From contig OX388318.1 in assembly GCA_947579605.1 (NCBI GenBank), positions 9,548,001 to 9,612,000 of the forward strand: 64,000 nucleotides of DNA, in the 5' to 3' direction. The stretch is from Athripsodes cinereus (lineage: Eukaryota; Arthropoda; Insecta; Trichoptera; Leptoceridae). The notes under the pieces are model-generated. The model worked only from the letters and a program-made list of their open reading frames with translations. It was not told the DNA's origin and did no database searches. Each line of letters starts with the position of its first letter. Position 1 is the stretch's first letter. Both the position numbers and the translations under genes were made by a program. Of this stretch, positions 12,894 through 23,230 are shown in pieces.

Positions 12894-15800
12894 TTAAACT
12901 TTTACATCCTTGTCATTGAATAATACCACATACATTGGATAGTGGTTCTTTCCTCGAGTCATATCGGGATGCATTCCTCTTCTCTTTAACAACATCAAGC
13001 AATAGTTATCTACTGGAATGCTTGTGTAGCTTGGTATAGTTGAAAAAGAATTCTCGTGTTTATAATATCTCACATCACAATTTACACAAATAGCTTCTTG
13101 TAGATCCTCAATGTGAAGAACATGGTATACTATGTTCTGGAAAAATAATCATCACATTAATTGTAACACTGCAAGACTATTCTTATTAAGATTCAGTGTG
13201 ACCAGATTTTATTTTCAAAAACTACTAAATGGGGAAGTCAAAAACTGCTAAATTCTCAAAATGGTATAGGAGTTTGAAGTATTTAAAAAACTCCTCGGTT
13301 TTCTTAAACAATATTTTTTCAAAGTACCCATAACCTACCGGATATTTGTACAGACTATTGTTAATATCAATACTAGATACTACTTTGGAACGAAAAATGT
13401 TACATGCTTATATTTCTACCCCCCCCGTCGCCAAAGTTTCAAAATGGTATAGGAATTTGAAGTATTACAAAAACTCCTCGGTTTTCTTAAACAATATTTT
13501 CTCGCAGTACCTTTTTCTACAATGCACCCGGTATTTGTACCGACTGTTGTTACTTTCCAGATACTTTCATACTGACAACTGACGACAAAAGTTACATACT
13601 TATATTTCTACCCCCCTGTCGCGTAATTTTTAAAATGGTATAGGAATTTGATGTATTTCAAAAACTCCTCGGTTTTCTTAAGCAATATTTTCTCGCAGTA
13701 CCTTTTTCTACAATGTATCCGGTATTTGTACTGACAATTGCTTTCGAATCATTAAGCATCGGGTACTTTTCCCAAGTACCCGATACTTTATCTACCGATT
13801 ACCGACTAAATACTAATAACTACCAAAGAAATAAAAACTACTAAACATTGTTGCCAATGCCTCAAAAACTACCAAAAAAGTAGGAAACTACCAAATCTGG
13901 TCACGCTGTTAAGATTTCTAGTTGTTGAAAACTAAAAATTCAAATAACAGGAACCATAAACTTGGTTTTAGAATTTTGAACCTTTCTAGATGTTCAATGT
14001 ATGTATATCCACAGGAATTTGCAGAAATTTTGAATAGGCACCTACTTAACCTGTAGAGTTATAGTTATCTATCATAAAAACTTCTAAATAAAATTATTAC
14101 TTGCCATGCTTAACTACCGCCATCTGTTGAAAATGTTTTGACATAAATTATAAATTCCAATTTGAAAGACAATATATGTTTTTTGGAATGTCCTCGGATT
14201 ACTTTAATTAAACTACATTTAAACACATCCATAATTAAACTCATACTTTTAATAGAAGGAATTGGTTCTCTTGTAGTAAATCTGGTAAAGACACCTAGAG
14301 TGGATACATAAACAAACATACTTATATACTCACTTCATGAAGATCCACATTATCAGAATGTCTATTCATATAAATGGCCTTTTCTCCTTCTACAACATAT
14401 CTCATGTATGCCAGGGGATGTTGAATACGGTATACATGCTTGACTGGTAAATATGGCATATTGTATACGACATCGCAATATTCATCTGAGCCTGGATTTA
14501 AATGGAACCTAAAAATAAATCCAATACTAATTCAAAGTAAAATTATATGAATTATAAGGTTTAATTTATCGACCAACGGTTCTTGGTGGAAGTTCATATT
14601 AATGATTTTTAAAATGAAACACAATATGTAGTTATTCCACTATTGATTTATTTATTTTTGCGAGCCGGCTTTCAAGAGCTTCCGCTCTCATCGTCAGGCA
14701 AAAGTAAAGTGAAGCTTCTTTACAAGTTAAGTATCTGACAAACAGAAAACAATGGTAAAAATTAAAAAGATGTGTTATTATCATGTATCGTCAACCATAT
14801 TATAATAATTATGAGCCGCTGTGGACGGTCTTATATCAAACATCTCCAGCATTTGCCTTTGTACGATAACGGGGAAACCACAGAAAACCCTTATCAGAGA
14901 TGTGCATTATTATATAGAGGTTGCCTCCTCTAGTTGAACTATAATTAAGAGTGTGATGTATTTATATGATATGAGTTATAAGTTACAAAATTATTATAAA
15001 AGTAAACAATGTGTTTTTAGGTCAATGTATACAAATTTAGAGAGTGAATTTATACAAATGGTAAGAAAGGATGAATGGATTTTAATTATGCGAAAAATCC
15101 ACCACCCTGTGGAGGAAGCGAAGGAAGTGTGTAAAGATAGATCTGTTTGGCGTTCCGTTCTCTCTGCCTACCCCACTTGGGACACGGCGTGAGGGTATAG
15201 TAGATAGTAGTAGATTTTAATTATACAAGAGAATTAGTTGTCAAAATTATTTTTAAGTAATATTTAAAATTATATTTGTCAAAATTAGTTGTCTGTGGTT
15301 TCCCCGTTATCGTACAAAGGCAAATGCTGGAGATGTTTGATATAAGACCGTCCACAGCGGCTCATAATTATTATAATATGGTTGACGATACATGATAATA
15401 ACACATCTTTTTAATTTTAATTTTTACCATTGAATTCTGTTTGTCAGATACTCACTTTACTTTTGCCTAAAGATGAGAGCGGAAGCGCTTGAAAGCCGGC
15501 TCGCAAAAATAAATAAAGTCAATAGTGGAATAACCACATATTGTTTTTCATTTTAAAAATCATTATATGAATAATGATTATTTTAGTTATAAATTAAAAA
15601 ATCGTATACTACCTACCATGGGATATGCCGTGATGGTATAGTAGTAGTAGTAGTATACTACCTACACGGAGAGAAAAAATATTGTTCGAATTAAAAAGCC
15701 GCTTTGTAAATGCCGAAATTACAAAATTTTTGTATGTTTCATTAAATTTCCCTAGGATTTACACCACACACTTATTTTTACAATATTTTTGTAAATGTTA

Positions 15801-18659
15801 AAACTAATACCAAAAAACGGGTTTTTGTAATTGACGAAAAAACTAAAATATTGTAAAAATAACAATGGATTACAAATATCACAAACATTTTGTTATTTCT
15901 GTGACTGTAGATTTGTTACCGTAACAAATTGTTTATACTTAATTCCGATAAAACTAATCTTCAATAAAAACAGCAAAACAGTTTTGTAATTTCAAATGAC
16001 CAACACTTTTAACAAGTAGGTAATTATTAAGCTGTCACAAGACAGTATGTCACAACTTGTTCGCGGCAGTGTGTAGTTTGCTGTGTTTGGAGTGAAGCTG
16101 TGTTTCAAGCGCTGTGTTTCGAGCGCTGTGTTTCGAGTGCTGTATTTCGAGTGCTGTATTTCGAGTGCTGTGTAGTTTGTGTGTTTTCATAATGGATTAA
16201 TTGGTTAAGGATTTATTGCACACAGATAATATTTATTGGTTAAGGATTTATTGACCAAGTGAAATTGCAGTGCTTACATAGGTCAATTTATTGGTAAGTA
16301 CAATGGATTATAAATCTAATCACACTATTAGCTGCCTACTTATACACATAATTATACAGAAAATAAGACATTAAGAATGGGTGGCTAGCCTTATCGTTAG
16401 TGAGTCGTAATTTGTTTGTAATGGATTATAAATAGAGACTACTCCAACTCTATATCCTATATAAACCTCAACTTACATTTATTTGTGTTACTTATATAGA
16501 TGGGAGAGTGGATGCGGGAACATTAAGACTACTAACGGATTGTGAAATCGCTCAACTTATTCCTGTACCGGGAGACAGAGCAAAATTTAAAGAGAATCTT
16601 TAAGGAGGAAGAGTTAGATATTACAGAGCTACAGACAATTTATTCTATAATAGTTCCGGACACAGAGCATCCCACAGTTGTTCCAGAGACAGTATGGGGC
16701 TTTGCAACTATCCAACTAACATCCAGTGCATCAGATGCTTCTACGAGCGAGAGAGTGTGTCTCAAAACACAGACATTGCTCATTCATCCAGGCAGTTGAT
16801 TCAAATTGATGAAACATTTCAGTATGGATATGTAAGTAAATAATTTGACAATTTGATTTTAATATTGCCGCAGTAGACTACTTGTGTTATAATGTGCTGT
16901 TAAACTTTAATTTTGTTTCAGATTTTAAATATATTGAATTCCACGTTGGATGGAAAAGCTATGCTAAATAAAAGAAACACCGGAAGATTAGAGGAAGGCC
17001 AACGGAACTTATTAGTAAAACTTCTAATTCAAGCCATCATAGAAAAAAATACGCACTGTCAAATAACAAATACACAGCTGTTGAGCTGGTCGGTAGAAAT
17101 CCAGCAACTTTTCCACAAGGAGTCAACTGCCTTATACTACACTCCGTATATTTCACCGCTAGTTCATACAACTGCCAAAAATGCTTCCGGAAAATTGCTT
17201 CGTTTTGTATACAACAAACGACGGCAACTTCGTGAACGCGGTATTATAGAGTCTAGAAGTCGTTCATCGTCAAGGGCGACCTCCATATCCTCCACTGAAG
17301 TTGCCACGTTGATCAGGCTACCAGCTGCGAGTGCACGTAATTATAACATCCCATTTTCCTCCTCTTGCCATGTATGTTTCCGGTTTGAGGAGTATTATAA
17401 TCTATGTAATTTATTTACTTATTAAATTGGAAACCCTTTCAAAGAAATATTTTGTAATTTTATTTTTCGAATAACTCCTATTTCCTAATGAAAAGCAGGA
17501 AAATTAAGAATTTTTTATATTAATTTTGTGAAACTGTAAGACTCAGTTCTAAACGCCCAAAAATAATCTTTTACTACTGTATCACGACTAAAAGTTATAT
17601 TTGAAAGATGGATTTTAAGACTTATACTTAGACAATAATTTACAACACTATTGAATGGACATATTAAAGCTTCTGACCACAAATCAAACTTTACTATCTG
17701 AAATTTAATGACTAATTTACTTGAGTATATGTGAGTTGAATGTTTTATTCAGAACTACGACTAATTATTTTTATTATGTGATGTGTTTTATAATTATTTA
17801 AGCCTTTTTTGTACTTTTCTATGTGTAAAGTTTTAAAGCAACAAATGTAGTTAGATATGTATTTAATGTATGCACTTGAATTTATATAACTTGTACCTAT
17901 AGACACTTGCACAATTTATACTTGTTTAAGTAACAAAAAAAATGAAGAATATTTCTTATACTAATGTATTCATACTTCTAGTGAACACAACTTACTTCTA
18001 CTGTAACATGTGTTCTCATAGAGAAAAAAATATTCATTATTTTTCTGTTACTTTTCCGAGTATGAATAGTACAAGTGTCTAGCTACAAACGGTGTAAATT
18101 TAAGTGCATACATTTGTAACTGCATTTGCTTTAATTACAAAACAATACTCATAGAAATCACAAAATGGGTTACTAAATTCCATTACATAAGACTACAATT
18201 TCTAGTAAAGAAGCTACTAAAATATACTAAGAGGTGAATAATACCGAGTATAGGAATCACTAGGAGATACAAAGGAGTTTAGTAATACATATTTACAAAT
18301 CCCATTACTAATACCAACATACTACGCACCCAAATATTACTAACAGATTTGTAATAACCAGTATGCAGCTTACTTGTATCAAGAGAACTCCATTTGTTGT
18401 TTTCACCAAATACCATTACAAATATTCATTTGTAGTTTTAAGAATACTTTTGTTGTCCTGGGATATGCAAAAATTTTAGTAATAATTACTTGATTTTACT
18501 ACTTTTTTCTCTCCGTGTACCACAACAATTTTGTAATATTATTTTAATATCAAATTATCATCGAAAGAAAATGATTACTTACATTTTGTAAATATGGCGA
18601 TGAAAATCCATCCATTGCCATCTTCTTGGAAAGTATTCTGGCATATAAAAATTCTCCAT
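12894..18659 (-). CDS. Divergent PARP-like ADP-ribosyltransferase-fold protein, three exons
   Basis: Three exons: 18583-18659, 14334-14508, 12894-13136. They join in frame at GT-AG sites (AAAT|GTAAGT, TTTTTAG|GTTCC, GAA|GTGAGT, TTCCAG|AAC) into a 164-residue protein starting MENFYMPEYFPRRWQW. The middle reads YLPVKHVYRIQHPLAYMRYV, like the 'I..I.RIQNp.Lw..Y' start of PARP catalytic domains. Exon 3 has ENIVYHVLHIEDLQEAICVN CDVRY, resembling 'LFHGT...l..I...nFD.R', and ends YPMYVVLFNDKDVKV, like the PARP 'P.fVvFnd.q.yPeyli' strand. The first triad His may remain (VYHVL), but no clear GxYF/Tyr or catalytic Glu is visible, so it may be inactive. Introns hold transposons: a hAT in intron 2, Penelope-type repeats and a TIR element in intron 1. 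An in-frame stop upstream of the ATG supports the start. The exon structure is firmer than the family call. Confidence 0.6.
13194..13908. mobile_element. Non-autonomous hAT-like element A (copy 1)
   Basis: TIRs CAGTGTGACCAGATTT and its inverse (one mismatch, CACGCTG end), flanked by a perfect 8-bp TSD TTAAGATT (13186-13193 and 13909-13916). No transposase ORF. The interior is three tandem copies of a module of about 180 bp (CTCCTCGGTTTTCTTAAACA, AAAATGGTATAGGAATTTGA, GTATTTGTACCGACT) that recurs elsewhere. Copy 2 is at 43776-44283. It sits in intron 2 of the PARP-like gene. Confidence 0.9.
14656..14703 (-). ncRNA. Type I hammerhead ribozyme motif (Penelope-like type)
   Basis: On the minus strand: stem I TTTTGC/GCAAAA (6 perfect pairs), core CTGACGA (14691-14697), stem II GAGAGC/GCTCTT closed by a GGAA loop, core GAAA (14670-14673), palindromic stem III AGCCGGCT, then UC before the expected cleavage site between 14662 and 14661. 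An extra U lies between the CUGACGA core and stem II. The palindromic stem III suggests the dimeric form described for Penelope elements. Activity is not shown by sequence. Confidence 0.7.
14953..15200 (+). pseudogene. RTE-type LINE C-terminal fragment in the spacer
   Basis: A short ORF ends EAKEVCKDRSVWRSVLSAYPTWDTA, the usual C-terminal ending of RTE-type reverse transcriptases, followed by the tail GGCGTGAGGGTATAGTAGAT. The N-terminal half of the ORF is not recognisable. Strongly truncated. Confidence 0.65.
16515..17425 (+). pseudogene. SAM-like plus helical-domain protein of the TIR element, degraded
   Basis: The first exon (about 16515-16832) encodes VDAGTLRLLTDCEIAQLIPV and PGDRAKFKEN, a SAM-domain-like helix pair, then a stop; the other frame stays open as EEELDITELQTI. 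The exon ends QLIQIDETFQYGY|GTAAGT. After an intron, exon 2 (from 16921) continues in frame: ILNILNSTLDGKAMLNKRNT, LLVKLLIQAIIEKN, and KNASGKLLRFVYNKRRQLRE. This pair of domains is known to me from uncharacterised animal proteins near transposons, and I cannot assign a function. Frameshift or stop in exon 1; the last 50 residues are Ser/Arg-rich. Confidence 0.5.
17896..18082. repeat. Long imperfect hairpin in the TIR element
   Basis: Nested complementary arms: TAGACACTTGCACAATTTAT pairs with ATGAATAGTACAAGTGTCTA (few mismatches), then AAGTAACAAAAAAAATGAA with ATTATTTTTCTGTTACTT, then GAACACA with TGTGTTC around the loop. It lies in the 3' part of the element at 15665-18518 and may act as a subterminal signal or give a structured RNA. 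Confidence 0.7.
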
Positions 18660-19043
18660 TTTCCTTTTGGATTATCCTAGAAATAATAGGTAATTTAAGT
18701 AAACTGATTAAATAAATGGTACAAATCATCCCGATAGGATGATATGCCATAAGTGAAAAAAAAATGAAATAAACAGACAAAAGTTTTCATGAATCTTATA
18801 GTACGCAGGTAGGTTCTACCAAAACTTCAAAATTTACAACAAAGGGGGAGGCTTCCCATGCTTTAACGAGTGCCCCGGGAGAGGAAGAAGTATAAAAAAA
18901 TTTAAATAGCACACCAAATTTAAACTGCATTCATTGTAGGTACGGATTGTCACTGATAATGTTAATGAAATTAAGAATAATATGTTATTTTCATTAATTG
19001 TATTGGCATTAACTTTGTAACATTTCATTTTAAATTATCAAAA
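18660..19043. other. Upstream region of the PARP-like gene
   Basis: Holds the probable 5' UTR acceptor (TTTCTAG|GATAAT at 18676/18677) and, near 18716-18790, a short piece of a repeat family also seen at 23100-23230 and 49610-49790. No coding exon seen. Confidence 0.4.
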
Positions 19044-19372
19044 ATAAAATAAATAAATATTTATTATTTTGTTTTGTGTTACTGTTGAGTAAGACTAACG
19101 CACGACCGGTTTCGCGGACTCCCAGTTCGCATCATCAGGTACTGATCTATACTGAATTAAACAAAAACAAATACAAAAGTTCATTAAGATTTACAGTGAA
19201 GGTGTAGGGGTAGGCAGGGTCGTATTGGTTTCAGGCGTGGAGTTCTTGGAATGTGAGATAGGGAATAGTTGTAGTAAGGGAGGCGAAGTCCGCGAGTCCG
19301 CGAAACCGGTCGTGCGTTAGTCTTACTCGACAGTAATACAAAACAAAATAATAAATATTTATTTATTTTATT
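19044..19372. mobile_element. Penelope-type inverted repeat with hammerhead motif
   Basis: Arms of about 80 bp at 19044-19122 and 19293-19372 are near-perfect inverted repeats (AGACTAACGCACGACCGGTT is shared). The 170-bp spacer includes the rest of a hammerhead-like sequence on the minus strand, present only next to the left arm. Same layout as 14601-15564 but with a different sequence. Confidence 0.6.
19100..19142 (-). ncRNA. Type I hammerhead ribozyme motif, second copy
   Basis: On the minus strand: stem I GTAC/GTGC, core CTGATGA (19132-19138), stem II GCGAAC/GTCCGC (one A-C mismatch) with loop TGGGA, GAAA (19110-19113), palindromic stem III ACCGGT, then UC with cleavage expected between 19104 and 19103. 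As in the first copy an extra U sits between CUGAUGA and stem II. Stem I is short, so activity is uncertain. Confidence 0.6.
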
Positions 19373-19601
19373 TGATATTTTATAATCTATTATGTTTATC
19401 GTTGTGTTAATATTATGATAATGATAAATAAATAAATATAACTTTACTGGAGACGATAAAATAAACACTAACAAAAAGAGAGAAAGAACCAAGATGCGGG
19501 CTTATTGCACACGCAATGTCTCCCAGTCAAACTTTTCAAGTTTAAACATAATTAGACTTAAGTGAATATATTAAATAACGTCAAAATACTACAGAATTAA
19601 T

Positions 19602-19735
19602 AATATTATGGTTGAAGTTTTTATCATCTATTATTTATTATGGTTGAAGTTTTTATTATCTATTATGGTTGAAGTTTTTATCATCTATTATGGTTGAAGT
19701 TTTTATCATCTATTATGGTTGAAGTTTTTATCATC
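19602..19735. repeat. 25-bp tandem repeat, about 5 copies
   Basis: The unit ATTATGGTTGAAGTTTTTATCATCT is repeated about five times, with a short insertion after the first copy. Confidence 0.9.
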
Positions 19736-20106
19736 CTGTTATTAAGATGTCTATCTAAATCTTTCAGTTGATCAATTTAGTTTTTGTACTTCTATATTTT
19801 TATTCAAGATTGGAGAGATTTCACATTTAGAATATTACATAAGAATTATTTTTAAAAAAAATGAATCTGAGTTTGTACTAAACCCAAACACAACCTCATA
19901 GTAAGCTTCATGCCTGGGTCATTAAGGTGGAGTAGGTCTGCAGCGAGTGGAATTGAACTTGAGCCATCAGGCTACTGGCTACCTCTGAATATTATTATGA
20001 TCGAATTTAAATCCTGAATTTCAACACATTATAGTGATATAAAAATAAGGTTTACTCACAGAATAATAACATATGATGTCAAGACTCAAAAGTTTTTCAT
20101 TATACC

Positions 20107-21363
20107 CATAGATATAATATATACTACATAACTGGATAAATAACTTCTATGATTTTGTATGTTCTTGGCGCGGTCCAAAAAATTCTAGCGTTTGACGTTT
20201 CTGTTAGGCAAAAGAGAAGTGCGTGTTTCCGTGTTTATAAGTGCGCTTTAAGGATTTTTCGACGTTTTAAATTATAATTTACTCTCCTAATCGCTAAAAT
20301 GGTTATTTCATGTTCGTCTTATAATTGCACAAATCGATGGAGTAAAGGGACTTTAAAATAATACTACTATAAGACAAAAGTATACTAATAACTAATTACT
20401 TTTAGTAATGTTTAATATTTTATGATTATATTTTAATTGAATCCGATGTATTAAGTATGATAGTTTCATGTGCTGCAATATTATTTGTTATTTGAATGTA
20501 TTTTAATTATTTTGTGATTAGATCACAATTAAAATTTTGTATCGGATTACTCCGTGTACTTGGATTATTCCCTGATGGGATATATATTTCCGACGTTTCG
20601 GATGAACATAGTCAGCCATAATCATGTTTTTTTAAAGTAAGATATAAATCAGAAATTATCTAAGAATAGAGAGAAGGAAGATAAAATGGTGATAATAAAA
20701 TAAGTCTACATACATGTGTGTAGCTATAACAATTATAATGCTATCGTAAAAGAAAATTAGTAAAAATAATACTGTAGGGTTGTGTAATGTAGTAATAATA
20801 TTATTTGAGTTCAAATAATTGATATAGAGGGAAAAAATATGGTAATGGCATAGATACCTATATACATATAATAAGTAATAATAGTAGTAAATAGATGTAG
20901 TTTCTGGTGTCATAAAATGACCCTAGAAAATGCTGATCATTCCTATAATATTTATTTATTATATCCTATTTTAGTGAAATTAATTTTTTTTGATACACAT
21001 ATTTTAGTTTAATTGGTATTTTTTTTAAATTAACGGTAATTAAAAGTAAAATAAAATATTTCTTGTTTTATTTGCTATAAAGGAGGCACCTTATTTAATT
21101 GTCGATTCCAGAAATATTTATCAACTGTAAAAATATGACATCTGTTTCATCATGTAGGTACACTGTTCATAATTAATTTTTGTATAAGAAATCGATGATT
21201 ACAATAACAGTTTCTGCGAGGCGAGGATTTTTTATAGCCTTTCATACTATGAAAATTCGGCCATTTTTAAACTTTTGCCTAACAGCACAATTTGCCGCCA
21301 AATTGTCGTTGGCTCGCGATACGCGGCGAGTTATTCATCCAGTTTAGTATATATATATCTATG
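20107..21363 (+). mobile_element. P-element-like transposon remnant with THAP start
   Basis: TIRs begin CATAGATAT and continue with ACTGGATAAATAAC / ACTGGATGAATAAC; a subterminal inverted repeat CTGTTAGGCAAAAG lies at about 20210 and 21280. The TSD is a perfect 8-bp ATTATACC (20099-20106 and 21364-21371). An 8-bp TSD, a CATAG terminus and a THAP exon fit the P superfamily. No transposase core is left. Region 20535-20640 contains a Penelope-like GAAACGTCGG motif on the minus strand. Confidence 0.75.
20299..20361 (+). pseudogene. THAP-domain first exon fragment
   Basis: Reads MVISCSSYNCTNRWSKGTLK then a stop. This is the start of a THAP zinc finger (first two Cys of C2CH: Cys5 and Cys10, then NR.skg). 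P-element transposases begin with such a domain, which binds the element's own ends. Only the first 20 codons survive. Confidence 0.7.
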
Positions 21364-21457
21364 ATTATACCCTACACTCAAAATATTTACTAAAATAAAT
21401 AAAAAAAAAGCCACAATAAACCATAGATAAAATGTTACAAATTTAAATCATGTTGAC

Positions 21458-21901
21458 TAGAGATGCAACGAATATAACGTTTTTACTATTCGGCCGAATA
21501 CCGAATATTTAGTCTATTATTCGGTATTCGGCCGAATAGTTTAAATGTAAAATTGGAAGGAACTCATAGCTTGTACATTGTTGCTTTTTCATTGTCAGCT
21601 GCAGATGCGTAATTATTAATCCTGAAATATTAATGAATTTTAATTAAAACTCTTGAATTATTAATGAATTTAGTTTGATATGAAGTAATAATATAACATA
21701 ATTATTATTATTATAGTTGGAACACAAAAAAATCGAAAAAATGTACCGCGCTGCAAGTCTAGTACATATGTCTATATGATTTACCTACACGAAGTACCGC
21801 ACGCTCTCTCCATTATTTTGCGGAATATTTGGTCATTCGGCACAGTCATGATCTTGCATAAAATTCGGTATTTGGCAAATATACTATTCGTTGCATCTCT
21901 A
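21458..21901. mobile_element. Non-autonomous hAT-like element B
   Basis: TIRs TAGAGATGCAACGAATA (perfect inverse at the right end) and a perfect 8-bp TSD ATGTTGAC (21450-21457, 21902-21909). Subterminal repeats of ATTCGG/CCGAAT fill the left end. 444 bp, no transposase. Confidence 0.92.
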
Positions 21902-21920
21902 ATGTTGACAAAACGCGGCT

Positions 21921-23086
21921 TAAGCCCGGTTTTCACTATCCTAATCATTTGGACCAAGTATACTTTGACGAGTAGATCGCATTTAAGGGATATTCAAACG
22001 TTTTTACTTTCAGTTTTCACTGATGATCCTCCAAAATGAAAAGGTGTGAATAGTACCTTTCATCAGTGGATGCGTCCAGATAGTAAGATGCGAACGTCAA
22101 TCAATTTTCAATCATTCAGTGACAATTCGGAACATTCTCCGAAGAAATATTCGAATGGATGCCTCCGTAACCTATATAATATAAGTACGGGAATCTGGAC
22201 GCAGCCAATAGTGATCACTAGCGTTGACGGACGAAAAGAAGCATTCAGACTGTTTCACTTTGGATGATCATCCGGAGTGTCAGGGTAAACGCTGTTCATC
22301 TAAAACAATGGTTCTTAACCTGGGTTCGATCGAACCCCAGGGGTTCGGTGAAAATCATTTTAAAGGCAAGATAGTTTTGCGAGTTGGAAAAAGAAAAAAA
22401 TAATCGATAAATCCTTCAAACCGCCATCACAAGTTTGAAAAACAATGTTGCCAGTTTATTCTTACAATCCAAATAATACATCTGGCAACACTAAACATAG
22501 TAATATCAACTTTGTTAATTAATATGTTTCATGTTTTGATTTAACCAAAATTTAATGTTTTGATCTTTGTTTTTCATTTTGTACGCCTATATATAAATAT
22601 ATACCAGGTTTTGAATTTGTAAAAATCTAATTTTATTTTTCAAATTAGGAGGGGTTCGGTGAATGCATATATATTATATGGTGGGGTTCGGTACCCCCAA
22701 AAAGGTTAAGAACCACTGATCTAAAGTGAACACGTCTATTTACACTTGTTCGTCCTGTGCTTTCACTGCCACGTCAAAATTCAAGATCATGTTGCCTGTA
22801 GTTTGACGTGTTTTCATAAAAAATAAAATAAAAAATAAATACATGATTTTTTTTTTAATTTAAACAAATTAATAAAATTCTTGACAACATGAAGATGCAA
22901 CAACAAATAATAGGAAAAAACGTTTTAGTGGTTACTTCAGTGAAAGGACCTTTCATCAAAATTATGTCGGAAAGTAATCGTTTTTATCTGTCATCGCTAG
23001 CGATCACTATTGATGAAACGTCTATTCATACTTTTTCATTTTGGAGAAAAAAGTGAGCAAGTGTGAAAAGACCATTAAAGGTCACG
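21921..23086. mobile_element. Non-autonomous TIR element with GATGATCATCC repeats
   Basis: Ends resemble inverted repeats (GGTTTTCACTATCC left, GTGTGAAAAGACC right). Subterminal motifs (GATGATCCTCC, GGATGATCATCCGGAGTG, TTCACTTTGGATGATC, GATCACTAGCGAT) recur in inverted orientation. TTAA lies next to both ends, so a TTAA-type target is possible. It is interrupted by hAT-like element C at 22306-22718. Relatives: about 42345-42810, and the pieces at 36863-36941 and after 45409. Confidence 0.5.
22306..22718. mobile_element. Non-autonomous hAT-like element C
   Basis: TIRs CAATGGTTCTTAACC and CAGTGGTTCTTAACC (as read inward), 413 bp. The flanks ATCTAAAA/ATCTAAAG form an 8-bp TSD with one difference. 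Contains GGGGTTCGGT repeats. Nested in the element at 21921-23086. Confidence 0.85.
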
Positions 23087-23099
23087 TGGTCTTGTCTAT

Positions 23100-23230
23100 G
23101 GATTTGCTTTTGCTTGGAGGGCAAACAGTCAAATTGCGCAAATCATCCTTGTAGGATGTTAAGCCATAAGAGAAAAAAAAGAAAGTCAGACGACAAAATA
23201 ATAAAAAAACGACACTGACAGTTTTTTTGA
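23100..23230. repeat. Dispersed repeat, related to 49610-49790 in inverse
   Basis: GTCTATGGATTTGCTTTTGC, CAAATCATCCTTGTAGGATG and AAGAAAGTCAGACGACAAAA reappear as reverse complement in intron 4 of the thiolase gene. The family is unclassified; a short related piece is at 18716-18790. Confidence 0.65.

Larger units (their letters stand above)
14601..15564. mobile_element. Penelope-type inverted repeat structure with hammerhead motif
   Basis: Two inverted arms of about 280 bp (14601-14884 and 15292-15564) match almost throughout, sharing GCGAGCCGGCTTTCAAG and ACGATAACGGGGAAACCACA. The spacer of about 400 bp holds an RTE-type fragment. The left arm carries a hammerhead-like sequence on the minus strand; the right arm carries a degenerate version on the plus strand. 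Hammerheads with a short palindromic stem III are known from the terminal repeats of Penelope-like elements, hence this assignment. No reverse transcriptase is present. It lies in intron 1 of the PARP-like gene. Confidence 0.6.
15665..18518. mobile_element. DNA transposon with 15-bp TIRs, unknown superfamily
   Basis: Perfect TIRs CACGGAGAGAAAAAA at 15665-15679 and inverted at 18504-18518, flanked by TA on both sides. The 2854-bp interior holds two degraded exons (SAM-like and a second helical domain), five 14-bp tandem repeats at 16097-16166 (unit GCTGTGTTTCGAGT), and a hairpin of about 190 nt at 17896-18082. No DDE/D transposase can be recognised. Termini starting CAC with a TA target resemble Mirage/CMC or Tc1-type elements, but nothing else supports that. 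It lies within intron 1 of the PARP-like gene. Confidence 0.7.

Noticed and set aside
18550..18780. 76-codon minus-strand ORF reading RIIQKENGEFLYARIL
   Set aside because: It overlaps the PARP-like exon 1 in another frame; the frame starting MENFYMPEYF joins the downstream exons in phase and the other does not.
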